Below, one piece after another: positions 44,694 to 54,135 of a DNA stretch of 64,000 nt. The notes under the pieces were generated by a model that searched no databases, was not told the DNA's origin, and saw only the letters and a program-made list of their open reading frames with translations. Made by a program: the position numbers and the translations under genes. Position 1 is the stretch's first letter. Every line of letters begins with the position of its first letter. This DNA comes from Flaviramulus sp. (GTDB taxonomy: Bacteria; Bacteroidota; Bacteroidia; Flavobacteriales; Flavobacteriaceae): positions 1 to 64,000 of the forward strand of contig JANQTJ010000002.1 of assembly GCA_030731745.1 (NCBI GenBank). The letters run 5' to 3'.

Positions 44694-45413
44694 TTAAATT
44701 AAAGGAACTTCAATAAATAAAAGTCCAGAATCTTCATTTGTCTCTATTTTAAAACTTTTTGTATCTGAAACACCTATAGCATCCCTTGTTTTTAATGAGT
44801 TTTCATTTATCAGAGTTTTACCATAAATGGTCATAACATAAACACCGTGATTATTACTTTTTAATTGATAATCAAAAGTTTCACCTTTAACTAAATCAAT
44901 TCTTGATATTAAAGCATCTTGATGAATTTTCAAACTTCCTTCATGATTTTCATCAATTGACGAAACTAAAGTTTGAAGTTTATTTTTTCTTTCGGCTGCT
45001 TGGAAAGTTTTTTGATCGTATCGAGGTGTTACATTTCTTTTATTAGGAAGTATCCATATTTGAAATAAACTCAAATGTTCAGTTGCAGAACCATTTATTT
45101 CAGAATGCTGTACACCTGTTCCAGCACTCATCACTTGTACCTCACCTGGAATGACTGGAATCCACTTATCACCCATATTATCTCTATGCTTCAGTACACC
45201 ATTTAATGGAATAGTAATAATTTCCATATTATCGTGAGGATGTGTGCCAAATCCCATATTTGGCGCAATAACATCATCATTTAGAACTCTTAATGCTCCA
45301 AATTGTATTTTATCTTTATCAAAAAAATTAGCAAAACTAAATGAATGATTAGCTTGTAACCAACCGTGGTTTGCAAAACCTCTACTCTCTGCTTTGTGAA
45401 TAACTGTTTTCAT
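44694..45413 (-). CDS. Pirin family protein (cupin, probable quercetinase-like)
   Basis: A 239-residue bicupin of the pirin family. Metal-binding motif residues are visible in GFGTHPHDNMEIITIPL and in AGTGVQHSEINGS with a distal Glu. Pirins are Fe-dependent oxygenases or redox-linked regulators, and some have quercetinase activity; the substrate here is unknown. It ends an operon with a MarR-type regulator (12 bases upstream) and an FMN-dependent NAD(P)H reductase. That grouping is common in flavobacteria and suggests a response to a quinone- or flavonoid-like compound. Confidence 0.9.
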   Translation of the reverse strand: MKTVIHKAESRGFANHGWLQANHSFSFANFFDKDKIQFGALRVLNDDVIAPNMGFGTHPHDNMEIITIPLNGVLKHRDNMGDKWIPVIPGEVQVMSAGTGVQHSEINGSATEHLSLFQIWILPNKRNVTPRYDQKTFQAAERKNKLQTLVSSIDENHEGSLKIHQDALISRIDLVKGETFDYQLKSNNHGVYVMTIYGKTLINENSLKTRDAIGVSDTKSFKIETNEDSGLLFIEVPLI

Positions 45414-45425
45414 TTTTTCTTTTTT

Positions 45426-45863
45426 TTATCTCATTTTATCAAGTAAATTACTTAAAACAAGAGCATCTTCTTCGTTTAAATTTTTTAATAAGTCCTTGTT
45501 TAAATTATCTGGAATTGATTGTAATAGCTCTTTACCTTTTCCTGTGATTACAATCTTTACCACTCGCCTATCGTGTATACATGGTTGTCTATCTATATAA
45601 TTTTTTAAATAAAGTTTGTCCATTAATCGTGTAGCATTGGGAGAACGTTCAATCATTCTGTCTTTAATAATTTGAACATTTAATGCTTCATTTGCACCAT
45701 TCAAAATTCTCAAGATATTATATTGCTGAGGAGATATCCCAAAAGGTTTAAAAAACTCGTTTTGACAACTGGAAATCCAATTGGCAGTATACAAAATATT
45801 CAATAGGGCCTTAACCTTATTGTTTGGGAATTTTGAGTTAATATCTTTACTAATATCTCCCAT
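45426..45863 (-). CDS. MarR family transcriptional regulator
   Basis: A 145-residue winged-helix repressor of the MarR family (LNVQIIKDRMIERSPNATRLMDKL recognition helix, wing with DRRVVKIVITGKG). Such regulators sense phenolic or oxidative ligands and repress neighbouring detoxification genes. It lies between the FMN reductase gene (9 bases upstream) and the pirin gene, so it probably autoregulates this operon. Two Cys residues (SCQNEF and QPCIHDRR) might allow thiol-based sensing (speculation). Confidence 0.9.
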   Translation of the reverse strand: MGDISKDINSKFPNNKVKALLNILYTANWISSCQNEFFKPFGISPQQYNILRILNGANEALNVQIIKDRMIERSPNATRLMDKLYLKNYIDRQPCIHDRRVVKIVITGKGKELLQSIPDNLNKDLLKNLNEEDALVLSNLLDKMR

Positions 45864-45872
45864 TGAAAATTA

Positions 45873-46403
45873 TTAAATACTTTTTTGAAATTGTTTAACA
45901 GCGTTATTTAACTGAGAACTGAAATCATCATTAACTATTTCTCCGTTTTTAAAGTTGTCTCCAAAAAATGGTAAAGAAAAAGTTTCGATAATATTTGCTT
46001 CATGATATGGAAATCTTGCTGAAGCAATTTCTAAAGCTGTTAAACCACCACGACCTCCTGGTGATGTAGCCATAAGCAACATAGGTTTATTGAAAAACAT
46101 TTTTCCTTCTATTCTAGTTAACCAATCAAAAAGATTTTTAAATACCGTAGCATAAGTTCCATTATGCTCTGCTAAAGACAGTACGATTCCATCTGTGTTT
46201 TTTAAAATATCTAAAAATTTATGAGCATTATCTGGAATTCCACTCTCGTTTTCTAAGTCTATATTATATATTGGTAAATCAAAATCATTTAAATCCAATA
46301 ATGTAACATTTACATTTTTAACTAGACTTGATGCATAGGTAGCTAATTGTTTATTAATTGATTCTTTACTATTAGAACCTGCAAAAGCAATTATATTTTT
46401 CAT
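45873..46403 (-). CDS. NADPH-dependent FMN reductase / quinone reductase
   Basis: A 176-residue flavodoxin-fold enzyme of the NADPH-dependent FMN reductase family, with the FMN phosphate loop AFAGSNSKESINKQLA, the segment SLAEHNGTYATVFKNLFDW and the LLMATSPGGRGGLTALE loop. It reduces quinones, azo compounds or free FMN with NAD(P)H. An ATG at 46427 would add eight residues, but the -7 promoter element at 46425-46432 overlaps that codon, so 46403 is the start. First gene of the operon with the MarR regulator and pirin. Confidence 0.9.
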   Translation of the reverse strand: MKNIIAFAGSNSKESINKQLATYASSLVKNVNVTLLDLNDFDLPIYNIDLENESGIPDNAHKFLDILKNTDGIVLSLAEHNGTYATVFKNLFDWLTRIEGKMFFNKPMLLMATSPGGRGGLTALEIASARFPYHEANIIETFSLPFFGDNFKNGEIVNDDFSSQLNNAVKQFQKSI

Positions 46404-46424
46404 ATGTTTTATTTTTTTATGTGA

Positions 46425-46455
46425 CAAAGATAGTTTGAAGTAATTTATTTTCCAA
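46425..46455 (-). promoter_or_regulatory. Promoter of the FMN reductase-MarR-pirin operon
   Basis: On the minus strand TTG (46455-46453), a 20-base spacer and TATCTTTG (46432-46425) match the Bacteroidota consensus well. It places the transcript start near 46418 and the ATG at 46403. Confidence 0.65.
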
Positions 46456-46550
46456 GGAAACTAATTCCGTGTTATATAATTTATGAATTCATTAACAACT
46501 ACATCTAAAAATTTTTGAAACTTTTGTAACTTAGCACAAACTAAATTGCT

Positions 46551-48179
46551 ATGGATATCAACTTCAATAAAAACGAAGATTACAACAAACTTCTTGTTTC
46601 AGAACTCAATAAACGCCTTGCAAAAATTAAACTCGGTGGTGGGAGAACACGAATAGAAAAATTACATGCGCAAGGAAAAATGACTGCTAGAGAGCGTGTT
46701 AATTACTTATTAGATTCTGATAAAAAAGTTTTAGAAATTGGCGCTTTTGCTGGTGAAGATATGTACAAAGAACATGGTGGTTGCCCATCCGGAGGTGTTG
46801 TTGTTAAGATAGGTTATATTAAGGGTAAACAATGTATAGTTGTTGCTAACGATGCTACAGTTAAAGCGGGTGCTTGGTTCCCTATTACAGGAAAAAAGAA
46901 TTTAAGAGCGCAAGAAATTGCCATAGAAAACAAGTTACCAATTATTTATTTAGTTGATTCTGCTGGTGTTTATTTACCAATGCAGGATGAAATTTTCCCT
47001 GATAAAGAACACTTTGGTCGCATTTTTAGAAACAATGCTATCATGAGTAGTATGGGAATTACCCAAATTGCAGCGGTTATGGGAAGTTGCGTTGCTGGTG
47101 GTGCATACCTCCCTATTATGAGTGATGAAGCTTTGATAGTTGATAAAACAGGAAGTATCTTTTTAGCTGGCAGTTATCTAGTGAAAGCTGCTATTGGCGA
47201 AACTATTGATAACGAAACGCTTGGAGGCGCAACAACTCATTGTGAGATTTCAGGAGTTACAGATTATAAAGCTAAAGATGATAAAGATGCTTTAGACACT
47301 ATAAAGAATATTGTTGATAAAATTGGTGATTTTGACAAAGCTGGCTTTAACAGAAATGATTCAAAGAAACCCAAAGAAAATCCTGAGGATATTTACGGGA
47401 TTCTTCCAAAAAGTCGTGCAGATCAATACGATATGTATGAAGTTATAAAACGATTGGTTGATAATTCTGAATTTGATGAATATAAAGCAGGTTTTGGTAA
47501 AACTATTATTACCTGTTATGCGCGTATTGATGGTTGGGCAGTGGGTATCGTTGCGAACCAACGTAAACTTGTAAAAACAGCTAAAGGCGAAATGCAGTTT
47601 GGAGGAGTAATTTATAACGATAGTGCAGATAAAGCAACTCGTTTTATTGCGAATTGTAATCAGAAAAAAATACCACTAGTCTTTTTACAAGATGTAACAG
47701 GTTTTATGGTAGGTAGCAAAAGTGAACATGGTGGTATCATAAAAGATGGTGCTAAAATGGTAAACGCCGTTAGTAATTCTGTTGTTCCAAAATTTACTAT
47801 AATTGTCGGAAATAGCTATGGAGCAGGTAATTACGCTATGTGTGGAAAAGCATACGACCCTAGAATAATTGTTGCATGGCCAAGTGCAGAACTAGCAGTT
47901 ATGAGCGGAAACTCTGCTGCAAAAGTTTTATTACAAATTGAAAAAGCTTCGCTTGAAAAACAAGGTGAAAAAATTACACCTGAAAAAGAAGCGGAACTTT
48001 TCAATAAAATAAAAGATAGATATGACGATCAAGTATCACCATATTATGCCGCAGCCAGAATATGGACTGATGCTATTATAGATCCTCTTGATACAAGAAC
48101 CTGGATAAGTATGGGTATTGAAGCCGCTAACCACGCACCTATTGAAAAGAAGTTTAATTTGGGAGTTTTACAAGTTTAG
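46551..48179 (+). CDS. Acyl-CoA carboxylase, carboxyltransferase beta subunit (methylcrotonoyl-CoA carboxylase type)
   Basis: A 542-residue carboxyltransferase with two crotonase-fold halves. It transfers CO2 from carboxybiotin to an acyl-CoA. Motifs GGGRTRIEKLHAQGKMTARER (N-term), AGVYLPMQDEIFPDKEHFG and the C-terminal GNSYGAGNYAMCGKAYDPR match the methylcrotonoyl-CoA carboxylase beta group, although propionyl-CoA or a related acyl-CoA is possible. The biotin carboxylase partner is not in this window. It is a single gene, convergent with the M24 peptidase gene, their stops overlapping by 4 bases. Confidence 0.9.
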   Translation: MDINFNKNEDYNKLLVSELNKRLAKIKLGGGRTRIEKLHAQGKMTARERVNYLLDSDKKVLEIGAFAGEDMYKEHGGCPSGGVVVKIGYIKGKQCIVVANDATVKAGAWFPITGKKNLRAQEIAIENKLPIIYLVDSAGVYLPMQDEIFPDKEHFGRIFRNNAIMSSMGITQIAAVMGSCVAGGAYLPIMSDEALIVDKTGSIFLAGSYLVKAAIGETIDNETLGGATTHCEISGVTDYKAKDDKDALDTIKNIVDKIGDFDKAGFNRNDSKKPKENPEDIYGILPKSRADQYDMYEVIKRLVDNSEFDEYKAGFGKTIITCYARIDGWAVGIVANQRKLVKTAKGEMQFGGVIYNDSADKATRFIANCNQKKIPLVFLQDVTGFMVGSKSEHGGIIKDGAKMVNAVSNSVVPKFTIIVGNSYGAGNYAMCGKAYDPRIIVAWPSAELAVMSGNSAAKVLLQIEKASLEKQGEKITPEKEAELFNKIKDRYDDQVSPYYAAARIWTDAIIDPLDTRTWISMGIEAANHAPIEKKFNLGVLQV

Positions 48180-49528
48180 TTACCTTGGTGAGACTTAACT
48201 CTTGGAATTAGTAATAGTTCTGTTTGTCTCCCATTTACATATCTAAAACCGTCTTCTTCATAAAAACCAGCTTCCTCTAGCATGATACGTATATCTCTTT
48301 GCCATTCAGGAATTGTTATAGTCGTGTTTAGCTCAATAGCATAAACGGTATTGGTATTTAAAGGATAATTCTCACCATCATCTTTCATAACACCACCTTG
48401 AGAATCCCACATACCAATTGTTGTTCCTGCTGAATGTCCATAAGAACCTAATGGGTGTGTGTATATGGAAGGTCGGAAACCTGCATTTTTAGCTTCTTCT
48501 AAAGATTTTGCTAATATGTCATTTCCTGTTCTACCCTTAACCATATTATTTGTTAAAAAATCTTGAACTTTATTTCCTTCTTTAAGACCATCAACTAAAA
48601 ATTTTGGAGCTTCTTTTTCTTCTGGCTTTAAAACATAAGCTAACTCTTGACAATCTGTATTTAATCGCAAATACGTTATTCCGAAATCGCAATGTAATAA
48701 ATCTCCCGGTAAAATAGTCAGGTCATCTGGTCTACCTGAAAATGAATATAAATGATTTACTAATTTCTCACTACTTCTTTGAACATCCACAGTAGGATGA
48801 AACCAAGTTTCAAGTCCTAAATTTGTCACTTTTTGACGCATCCACCACTCTACTTCTGTTGTTGTTGTAATACCTGGTGTTATAACTTTTTCTGAAAATG
48901 CCTCAGCTATTATATCATGAGTTATATCGACTAATTGATTATAAATAATCATTTCAGTAGGTGTTCTCATTTCAATCCATCTAACAGCTAACTGCTCAGC
49001 AGAAACTACTTTAGAATGCATATTTTTAGGAAGATAAGTCATAAATTCCTCATAATCAGTTTTTACTAAACCATCTGCAATATTATGGTCTTTAGAAAAA
49101 TTTAAACCTATTTTAGTTGGTTTACGTTCTTCTATCAATTCGATAAGCCTTTTCCATTGATCTGGTTGTTTTTCTTTATCCCATGCAGAAATAATATTTT
49201 TACCAACATTATATCGCGCAACTGCTAACTTTTCAATAGTATTTTTAGCTTTATCTCTATAAAACAATAAAATGGTTCTTCTTCGAGCATTTAACCAAGT
49301 TGCTGGCAACATGGTTTTAATTACTGGATCTTCATTATATTCTCTTGAAATTACTAACCACATATCAATACCTGAAGCATCCATTAATTCTGGTAATAGA
49401 TTAGTAAATCGTTCATTTAAAATAAGATCTAAAACCTCTGCTCTTTTTTGCTCAGAAAGAATTTGTTGCGCATTTATTTTTAAAGAAAATAAAAGAATAA
49501 ATAGAGAAAGTAATTTGAAATTCGTCAT
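48176..49528 (-). CDS. Secreted M24 family metallopeptidase (Xaa-Pro aminopeptidase-like)
   Basis: A 450-residue M24 pita-bread-fold protein with a signal peptide (LLSLFILLFSLKINAQ), so periplasmic. All five metal ligands can be seen: Asp in HCDFGITYLR, Asp in LNTDCQELAY, His in HPLGSYGHSAG, Glu in VYAIELNTT and Glu in MLEEAGFYE. Family: dipeptidase/creatinase-like enzymes that release N-terminal residues before proline. Single-gene unit ending 4 bases inside the convergent carboxylase gene. Confidence 0.88.
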   Translation of the reverse strand: MTNFKLLSLFILLFSLKINAQQILSEQKRAEVLDLILNERFTNLLPELMDASGIDMWLVISREYNEDPVIKTMLPATWLNARRRTILLFYRDKAKNTIEKLAVARYNVGKNIISAWDKEKQPDQWKRLIELIEERKPTKIGLNFSKDHNIADGLVKTDYEEFMTYLPKNMHSKVVSAEQLAVRWIEMRTPTEMIIYNQLVDITHDIIAEAFSEKVITPGITTTTEVEWWMRQKVTNLGLETWFHPTVDVQRSSEKLVNHLYSFSGRPDDLTILPGDLLHCDFGITYLRLNTDCQELAYVLKPEEKEAPKFLVDGLKEGNKVQDFLTNNMVKGRTGNDILAKSLEEAKNAGFRPSIYTHPLGSYGHSAGTTIGMWDSQGGVMKDDGENYPLNTNTVYAIELNTTITIPEWQRDIRIMLEEAGFYEEDGFRYVNGRQTELLLIPRVKSHQGN

Positions 49529-49632
49529 TGGTTAGCTTTTTCCAACTAATTTATGGAATTAATCTTTTATTCCAAATATTAATTTTACAGGTAAACTTTT
49601 TAAAACTCCAAACTACTTTATCTTAAATTGAT

Positions 49633-51114
49633 TTATCCAATTATACCTGAGTATTTTTTAATGAGTCTAACAATTAAATCATTTAACTTTTCAACTTTAT
49701 ATTCTGGAGTAGTAGGTTTTATATGCGGATTACCTATACCACTATCATCTGTTAAAAACACGTAGGTTCCGTTTGTTGACAAACTAAAAAACCTCATTAA
49801 AAACTCAACATTTTTATCAGCACCACTAGCTACTATTGGGATTATTTTTATGCCTTTTTCTTGTGCTTTTTTTATTTGATTTTTTATTAAAGAAACATTT
49901 TCCTGAGTTAAATGAGGTGGCGCATCTAATAATAAAAACATTAATCTAGATTTGGCATTTTCGTTCCAAGCTTTTTCCAAAGAAATCTTTAATGCTTGCT
50001 CTACAGCTTCTTCGTAATCGCCTCCGCCATTGGCTGATTGTTTTGATAAATTATGCCTTACAGATTCAATGTCTTCATCAAAATCAAAATCTCTAACTAA
50101 ATATTCATCCCCACTATCTCTATAAAATGTTAAAGCCACTCTTTTTTTATCAATCTTACTATCTAATCTTGAAATAATATTTTTAATTTCAGACTTTAAA
50201 TAATTAATTTCATCACTCATAGAGCCAGTTGCATCAACAGTAAACATAACATCAATATCATTTGAAACATTTTCAGAATCAATTAAAAAATTGACATTTT
50301 TATGATTATCTGTTATTTTCTTACCCAATACATTATTTCCATTAATAACTTGAACCACAAAATATTTATTTTTATACAATTTATTTAAATCCTTAAATAG
50401 GACTACTTTTCCTGAAACATCAGTTTTAGCAGTCATGATTTGCTCATTGAAATCATTAAATAGCGTAACCTTAACGTTATTAAGAGGGTTTCCATCATTA
50501 TTTAAAACATAAACTTCAATTTTGTTTTGGAGATAAAAGCCCCAATTATTCTGAATGTTTTTTGGCTCTCTACTTTTTAGCGCACATAACCAATCACTCC
50601 ATTTTTCTAAATCATTAATTTCTCCAGCAGTTAACTGTCCAGATTGAGGCTCAGAAATTGAATCGTATGCTGTTTTTGATTTTGAATCTGTTATTTCTAA
50701 ACCAGCAACTTTTCCTGATAACGCTCTTGACACACTTTCAGTTTTTAAAGAACTAACAGTATAACTTAAACTTTTGCTTTCCCTTTTAGTACTATAGCCA
50801 ACAATAACTATTTCATCTAAAGATGCCTTTTCAATTTCTAGGGAGACCGAGATTTCTATATGTTTTTCTACTTTTTTTTCAGTAGTAATATATCCAATAA
50901 ATGAAAAAACTAAAACATCTGAATCTTTAACGTTTATCCGATATAATCCATCAAAATCTGTTTGAACGCCTTTACTGGTTCCTTTAACTAAGACATTTAC
51001 TCCTGGTAATGGAAGTCCTGATTCGTCAGTAACTACACCAGAAATCAATCGTTCTTGTGAGTGTATTTGTATTGAAATTAGAAATACAAAAAATGTTTTT
51101 AATACTGTTTTCAT
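49633..51114 (-). CDS. Chimeric protein: SusC-type N-terminus fused to VWA domain
   Basis: A 493-residue exported protein. After a signal peptide (to about 19), residues 20-95 form a carboxypeptidase-regulatory-like domain (LISGVVTDESGLPLPGVNVLVKG), then the start of a SusC-type plug (DEIVIVGYSTKRESKSLSYT, SRALSGKVAGLEI) that is cut short near 140. A linker with an Ig-like strand region (about 185-275) leads to a VWA domain (about 285-475) with the MIDAS-like motif VDATGSMSDEI and the downstream LLLDAPPH. There is no barrel. The construct appears intact, not decayed, as the frame is open throughout. Probable periplasmic metal-dependent binding protein. Confidence 0.75.
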   Translation of the reverse strand: MKTVLKTFFVFLISIQIHSQERLISGVVTDESGLPLPGVNVLVKGTSKGVQTDFDGLYRINVKDSDVLVFSFIGYITTEKKVEKHIEISVSLEIEKASLDEIVIVGYSTKRESKSLSYTVSSLKTESVSRALSGKVAGLEITDSKSKTAYDSISEPQSGQLTAGEINDLEKWSDWLCALKSREPKNIQNNWGFYLQNKIEVYVLNNDGNPLNNVKVTLFNDFNEQIMTAKTDVSGKVVLFKDLNKLYKNKYFVVQVINGNNVLGKKITDNHKNVNFLIDSENVSNDIDVMFTVDATGSMSDEINYLKSEIKNIISRLDSKIDKKRVALTFYRDSGDEYLVRDFDFDEDIESVRHNLSKQSANGGGDYEEAVEQALKISLEKAWNENAKSRLMFLLLDAPPHLTQENVSLIKNQIKKAQEKGIKIIPIVASGADKNVEFLMRFFSLSTNGTYVFLTDDSGIGNPHIKPTTPEYKVEKLNDLIVRLIKKYSGIIG

Positions 51115-51210
51115 AATAGTTGATTTATAAGTTTACCATAAAACTAAAACCAACAATAAGATTATAAAACTAGTAATGAGTGAATGATGTTTTTGGGTGA
51201 GTAAAGCATT

Positions 51211-51245
51211 AAAAAAGGGATAAACGCTCGTTTAACCCTTTTTAT
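51211..51245 (-). terminator. Terminator of sppA
   Basis: Imperfect arms GGGATAAACG / CGTTTAACCC (about 51217-51238, one A-A mismatch) flanked by A6 and T5, 12 bases past the sppA stop at 51257. Confidence 0.7.
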
Positions 51246-51256
51246 TTTTTTAGTTT

Positions 51257-53020
51257 TTACTTAATTTCTGTATTAAAGGGAAATAATAATTGAATACCTT
51301 TTTTCTGTTTTAGGGCTTTTATTTCTTTGTACATCTTGTAATTTTCTTCGCCTAATTCTTCTATTAAAAGCTTCTCTTTAGCTTTTACTAAACCAAAATC
51401 TTCAAGTATTTTGTCAAGATTTTTTCTGAAGACTGGAAATTCTTTTATTTTGTAATCTTCAATTTCAGCAGCTTCAGCAGCACGTTGTAAAGCCAAGTCT
51501 AAACCACCTAATTCATCAACCAAGCCAATATTTAAAGCATCAATACCAGTCCAAACCCGCCCTTGGGCAATGGCTTCAACTTCATCCATAGTCAAATTTC
51601 TACCTTCTGAAACACGTTTAGTAAATAACTGGTAAACACCTAAAACATCTTCTTTAATGAAAGCACGTTGGGTGTCATCTAGTGTTTCAAAAAAACTAAA
51701 AGATACAGCGTTTTTGTTGGTTGCAACCTGCTCTGCGTTTATACCCATTTTATCTGCCAATCCTTTACCATTAAGTAGCGTTCCAAAAACACCAATACTT
51801 CCTGTAATAGTAGTTGGTTCTGCAACAATATGATTGGCATTTGATGCTATATAATAACCACCTGAGGCGGCTAAATCTCCCATAGATACAATTATTGGTT
51901 TAACTTGTTTTGTAAGTTCTATTTCACGTAAAATTAGCTCACTTGCTAAAGCACTACCTCCAGGCGAGTTAATTCTTAATACTATGGCTTTAATTTTATC
52001 GTCTTCTCTTGCATCTTGCAAAGAACTACTCATAGTGCCTTGACCAACAGTGTTCTCATCACCTTCTCCATAAATAATTTCTCCCTCAGCATAAATAACA
52101 GCTATCTTATTTTTTATGGAATAATTCTGCAATTTAGTTGAAGCATATTCTGCATAATCTTCAATAGTAATGAATCTTAAATCATCTGAGTAATCAACAC
52201 CAACTTCATTTTTAATTTCATTTATATATTCATCATAAAATGTTATTTTATCAATAAGTTTTGATGATTTAGCTAAGTTTGGATTTCTAGCTAAAAGACT
52301 ATCCGCGATATTATTTAAGTTTTCAACACTAATATTTCTACTTTCTGAAATATCATTTTTTATTTCACTCCAAAGAGAATTTAAATAAGCTAAAATTTGC
52401 TCTCTATTATTATCACTCATTTCATTATCTAAAAATGGTTCTACAGCACTTTTATATTTCCCTAAACGAATCACTTCCATTTTAAGACCAGATTTTTCTT
52501 GAAAATCTTTAAAATATAAACTTTCAGAATACAGACCTTTAAACTCCATCATTCCAACAGGATTTATATAAATGGTATCTGCAACAGAACTTAAATAGTA
52601 GTCTTTTTGGGAATAGATATCTGCATATGCCACAATAAACTTGCCTGATTCTTTAAACTTTAATAATGCTCTTCTTAAAGCTTTTGTTTGTGAAATACCA
52701 GCATCTATAAAATTATTATCAATTGAAATTCCTTTAATATTATCATCTGATGCTGCATAATTGATGGCATCTATAATATTAAATAACCCATTTTTTTTAT
52801 TTTCATTTAAAAATGTGTATTCATCAAAAATTGTTTTACCAGCATAATCTTTGATGGTAAAATCTAATCTTAAGTCTAATACAGAATTTGGTTTTACTTT
52901 TACAATTTCTTCATCATTAGAACCAAACAAAGCTCCTAGAATAATTAAACCAATAAAACAGATAAATAAGAATACGAAAATACCTGTAACTGTTGATAAT
53001 ACTCTTTTTATAAAATTCAT
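51257..53020 (-). CDS. sppA: Signal peptide peptidase SppA (67-kDa type)
   Basis: A 587-residue membrane-anchored serine protease that digests released signal peptides. One N-terminal membrane helix (about 9-31) is followed by two tandem ClpP-like S49 domains. The Ser-Lys dyad is visible: Lys190 in GKYKSAVEPF in the first domain and Ser386 in LAASGGYYIAS in the second. The length fits the long (E. coli) form. Its start lies 32 bases downstream of menE, so it may be the last gene of the menaquinone operon, although functionally unrelated. Confidence 0.93.
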   Translation of the reverse strand: MNFIKRVLSTVTGIFVFLFICFIGLIILGALFGSNDEEIVKVKPNSVLDLRLDFTIKDYAGKTIFDEYTFLNENKKNGLFNIIDAINYAASDDNIKGISIDNNFIDAGISQTKALRRALLKFKESGKFIVAYADIYSQKDYYLSSVADTIYINPVGMMEFKGLYSESLYFKDFQEKSGLKMEVIRLGKYKSAVEPFLDNEMSDNNREQILAYLNSLWSEIKNDISESRNISVENLNNIADSLLARNPNLAKSSKLIDKITFYDEYINEIKNEVGVDYSDDLRFITIEDYAEYASTKLQNYSIKNKIAVIYAEGEIIYGEGDENTVGQGTMSSSLQDAREDDKIKAIVLRINSPGGSALASELILREIELTKQVKPIIVSMGDLAASGGYYIASNANHIVAEPTTITGSIGVFGTLLNGKGLADKMGINAEQVATNKNAVSFSFFETLDDTQRAFIKEDVLGVYQLFTKRVSEGRNLTMDEVEAIAQGRVWTGIDALNIGLVDELGGLDLALQRAAEAAEIEDYKIKEFPVFRKNLDKILEDFGLVKAKEKLLIEELGEENYKMYKEIKALKQKKGIQLLFPFNTEIK

Positions 53021-53052
53021 ATATTTTCTTTTTGAAACACTTAAAATTTAGT

Positions 53053-54135
53053 TTACAAATTTAATAGATTTATAGTGTTTTTTCGTTGTATTTTACCAGA
53101 TTTGGTTTCTTTAAAAATTGGAATATTAAATATTTCTTTAGGTTTTTCATAAGTATCTAAACATTCAAAAATTTGAGAATCTAGGTTGTTATTATTACCT
53201 TCTAAAACAAGGATTACTTTTTGCCCTAAAGTGTCATCAGGTTTTGATGCTATAAAGAACCTTTGATCTAATTTATTATTTAATTTGCGTTCTATTTCTT
53301 CAGGAAATAATTTAATGCCACCAGAATTAATGACGTTATCATAACGACCTAACCAATCAAAACTAGTTTCAGAATAAAGTGTAACGACATCATTGGTGAT
53401 TATTTTTTCTTTTGAAAGATTGGGTGCGTCAATAACTAAACAGTCCCTATAGTCTGTCGACAAAATAATATTTGGTAATGTTTTAAAATAAGATGAATGA
53501 GCGTTTTTGTTTACTTCAAAATGATTCAACTTTTTTAAAGCAATATGGGTAACGGTTTCTGTCATTCCATACGTTTCATAAATATTAGTATTTATATCTT
53601 GAACGGCATCTGTAATAGCTTTTGAAACTTGACCACCACCCACAATAACTGTTTTTATATTATCAATTGTTTTAACAACATTTTTAAGTTGCATGGGCGT
53701 AAATGCACAAAAATCATAGACTTTTGCTGAATCAATTTTCGGATTTACTGTAGGTTGAATAGTATCTAATTCTAGCCCTAATATAATAGCTCTTATCAGC
53801 ATCATTTTACCAGCTATATAATTTGATGGCAAACCATGTAAAACTTTATTACCAGGTTTTAGGTTGAAAAAGTCTCCTGTTGCTATGGCAGAATTTACCA
53901 TAGCCTGCTTTTTAGTGTTTATTTTTTTTGGTTTACCGGTAGAGCCAGATGTTTGTAATTCTATCTCATGGTTATCATCCAACCAATCAAGTAAAAAATT
54001 ACCAATTTCACGCTGATAAGTTTCACCTTCCTTAATATAGCTATAAGCAATATCTTTAAGCCCATTAAAGTTATAGCTATACCCATTTAACTTGAATTTT
54101 AAATGTATGTTCTTAAAGTTGGGAATCATTAGCAA
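53053..54135 (-). CDS. menE: o-Succinylbenzoate-CoA ligase-like AMP-binding enzyme
   Basis: An adenylate-forming ligase of 360 residues activating o-succinylbenzoate with CoA for menaquinone synthesis. Motifs: ATP loop ELQTSGSTGKPKKINT, YETYGMTETVTHIAL, DWLGRYDNVINSGGIKLFP and the C-terminal KSGKIQRKN. It is about 100 residues shorter than E. coli MenE, the N-terminal part being reduced, as is usual in flavobacteria. It overlaps the CPBP protease gene upstream by 23 bases and is the last men gene of the operon. Two Met codons (54135, 54129) could start it. Confidence 0.88.
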   Translation of the reverse strand: MLMIPNFKNIHLKFKLNGYSYNFNGLKDIAYSYIKEGETYQREIGNFLLDWLDDNHEIELQTSGSTGKPKKINTKKQAMVNSAIATGDFFNLKPGNKVLHGLPSNYIAGKMMLIRAIILGLELDTIQPTVNPKIDSAKVYDFCAFTPMQLKNVVKTIDNIKTVIVGGGQVSKAITDAVQDINTNIYETYGMTETVTHIALKKLNHFEVNKNAHSSYFKTLPNIILSTDYRDCLVIDAPNLSKEKIITNDVVTLYSETSFDWLGRYDNVINSGGIKLFPEEIERKLNNKLDQRFFIASKPDDTLGQKVILVLEGNNNNLDSQIFECLDTYEKPKEIFNIPIFKETKSGKIQRKNTINLLNL

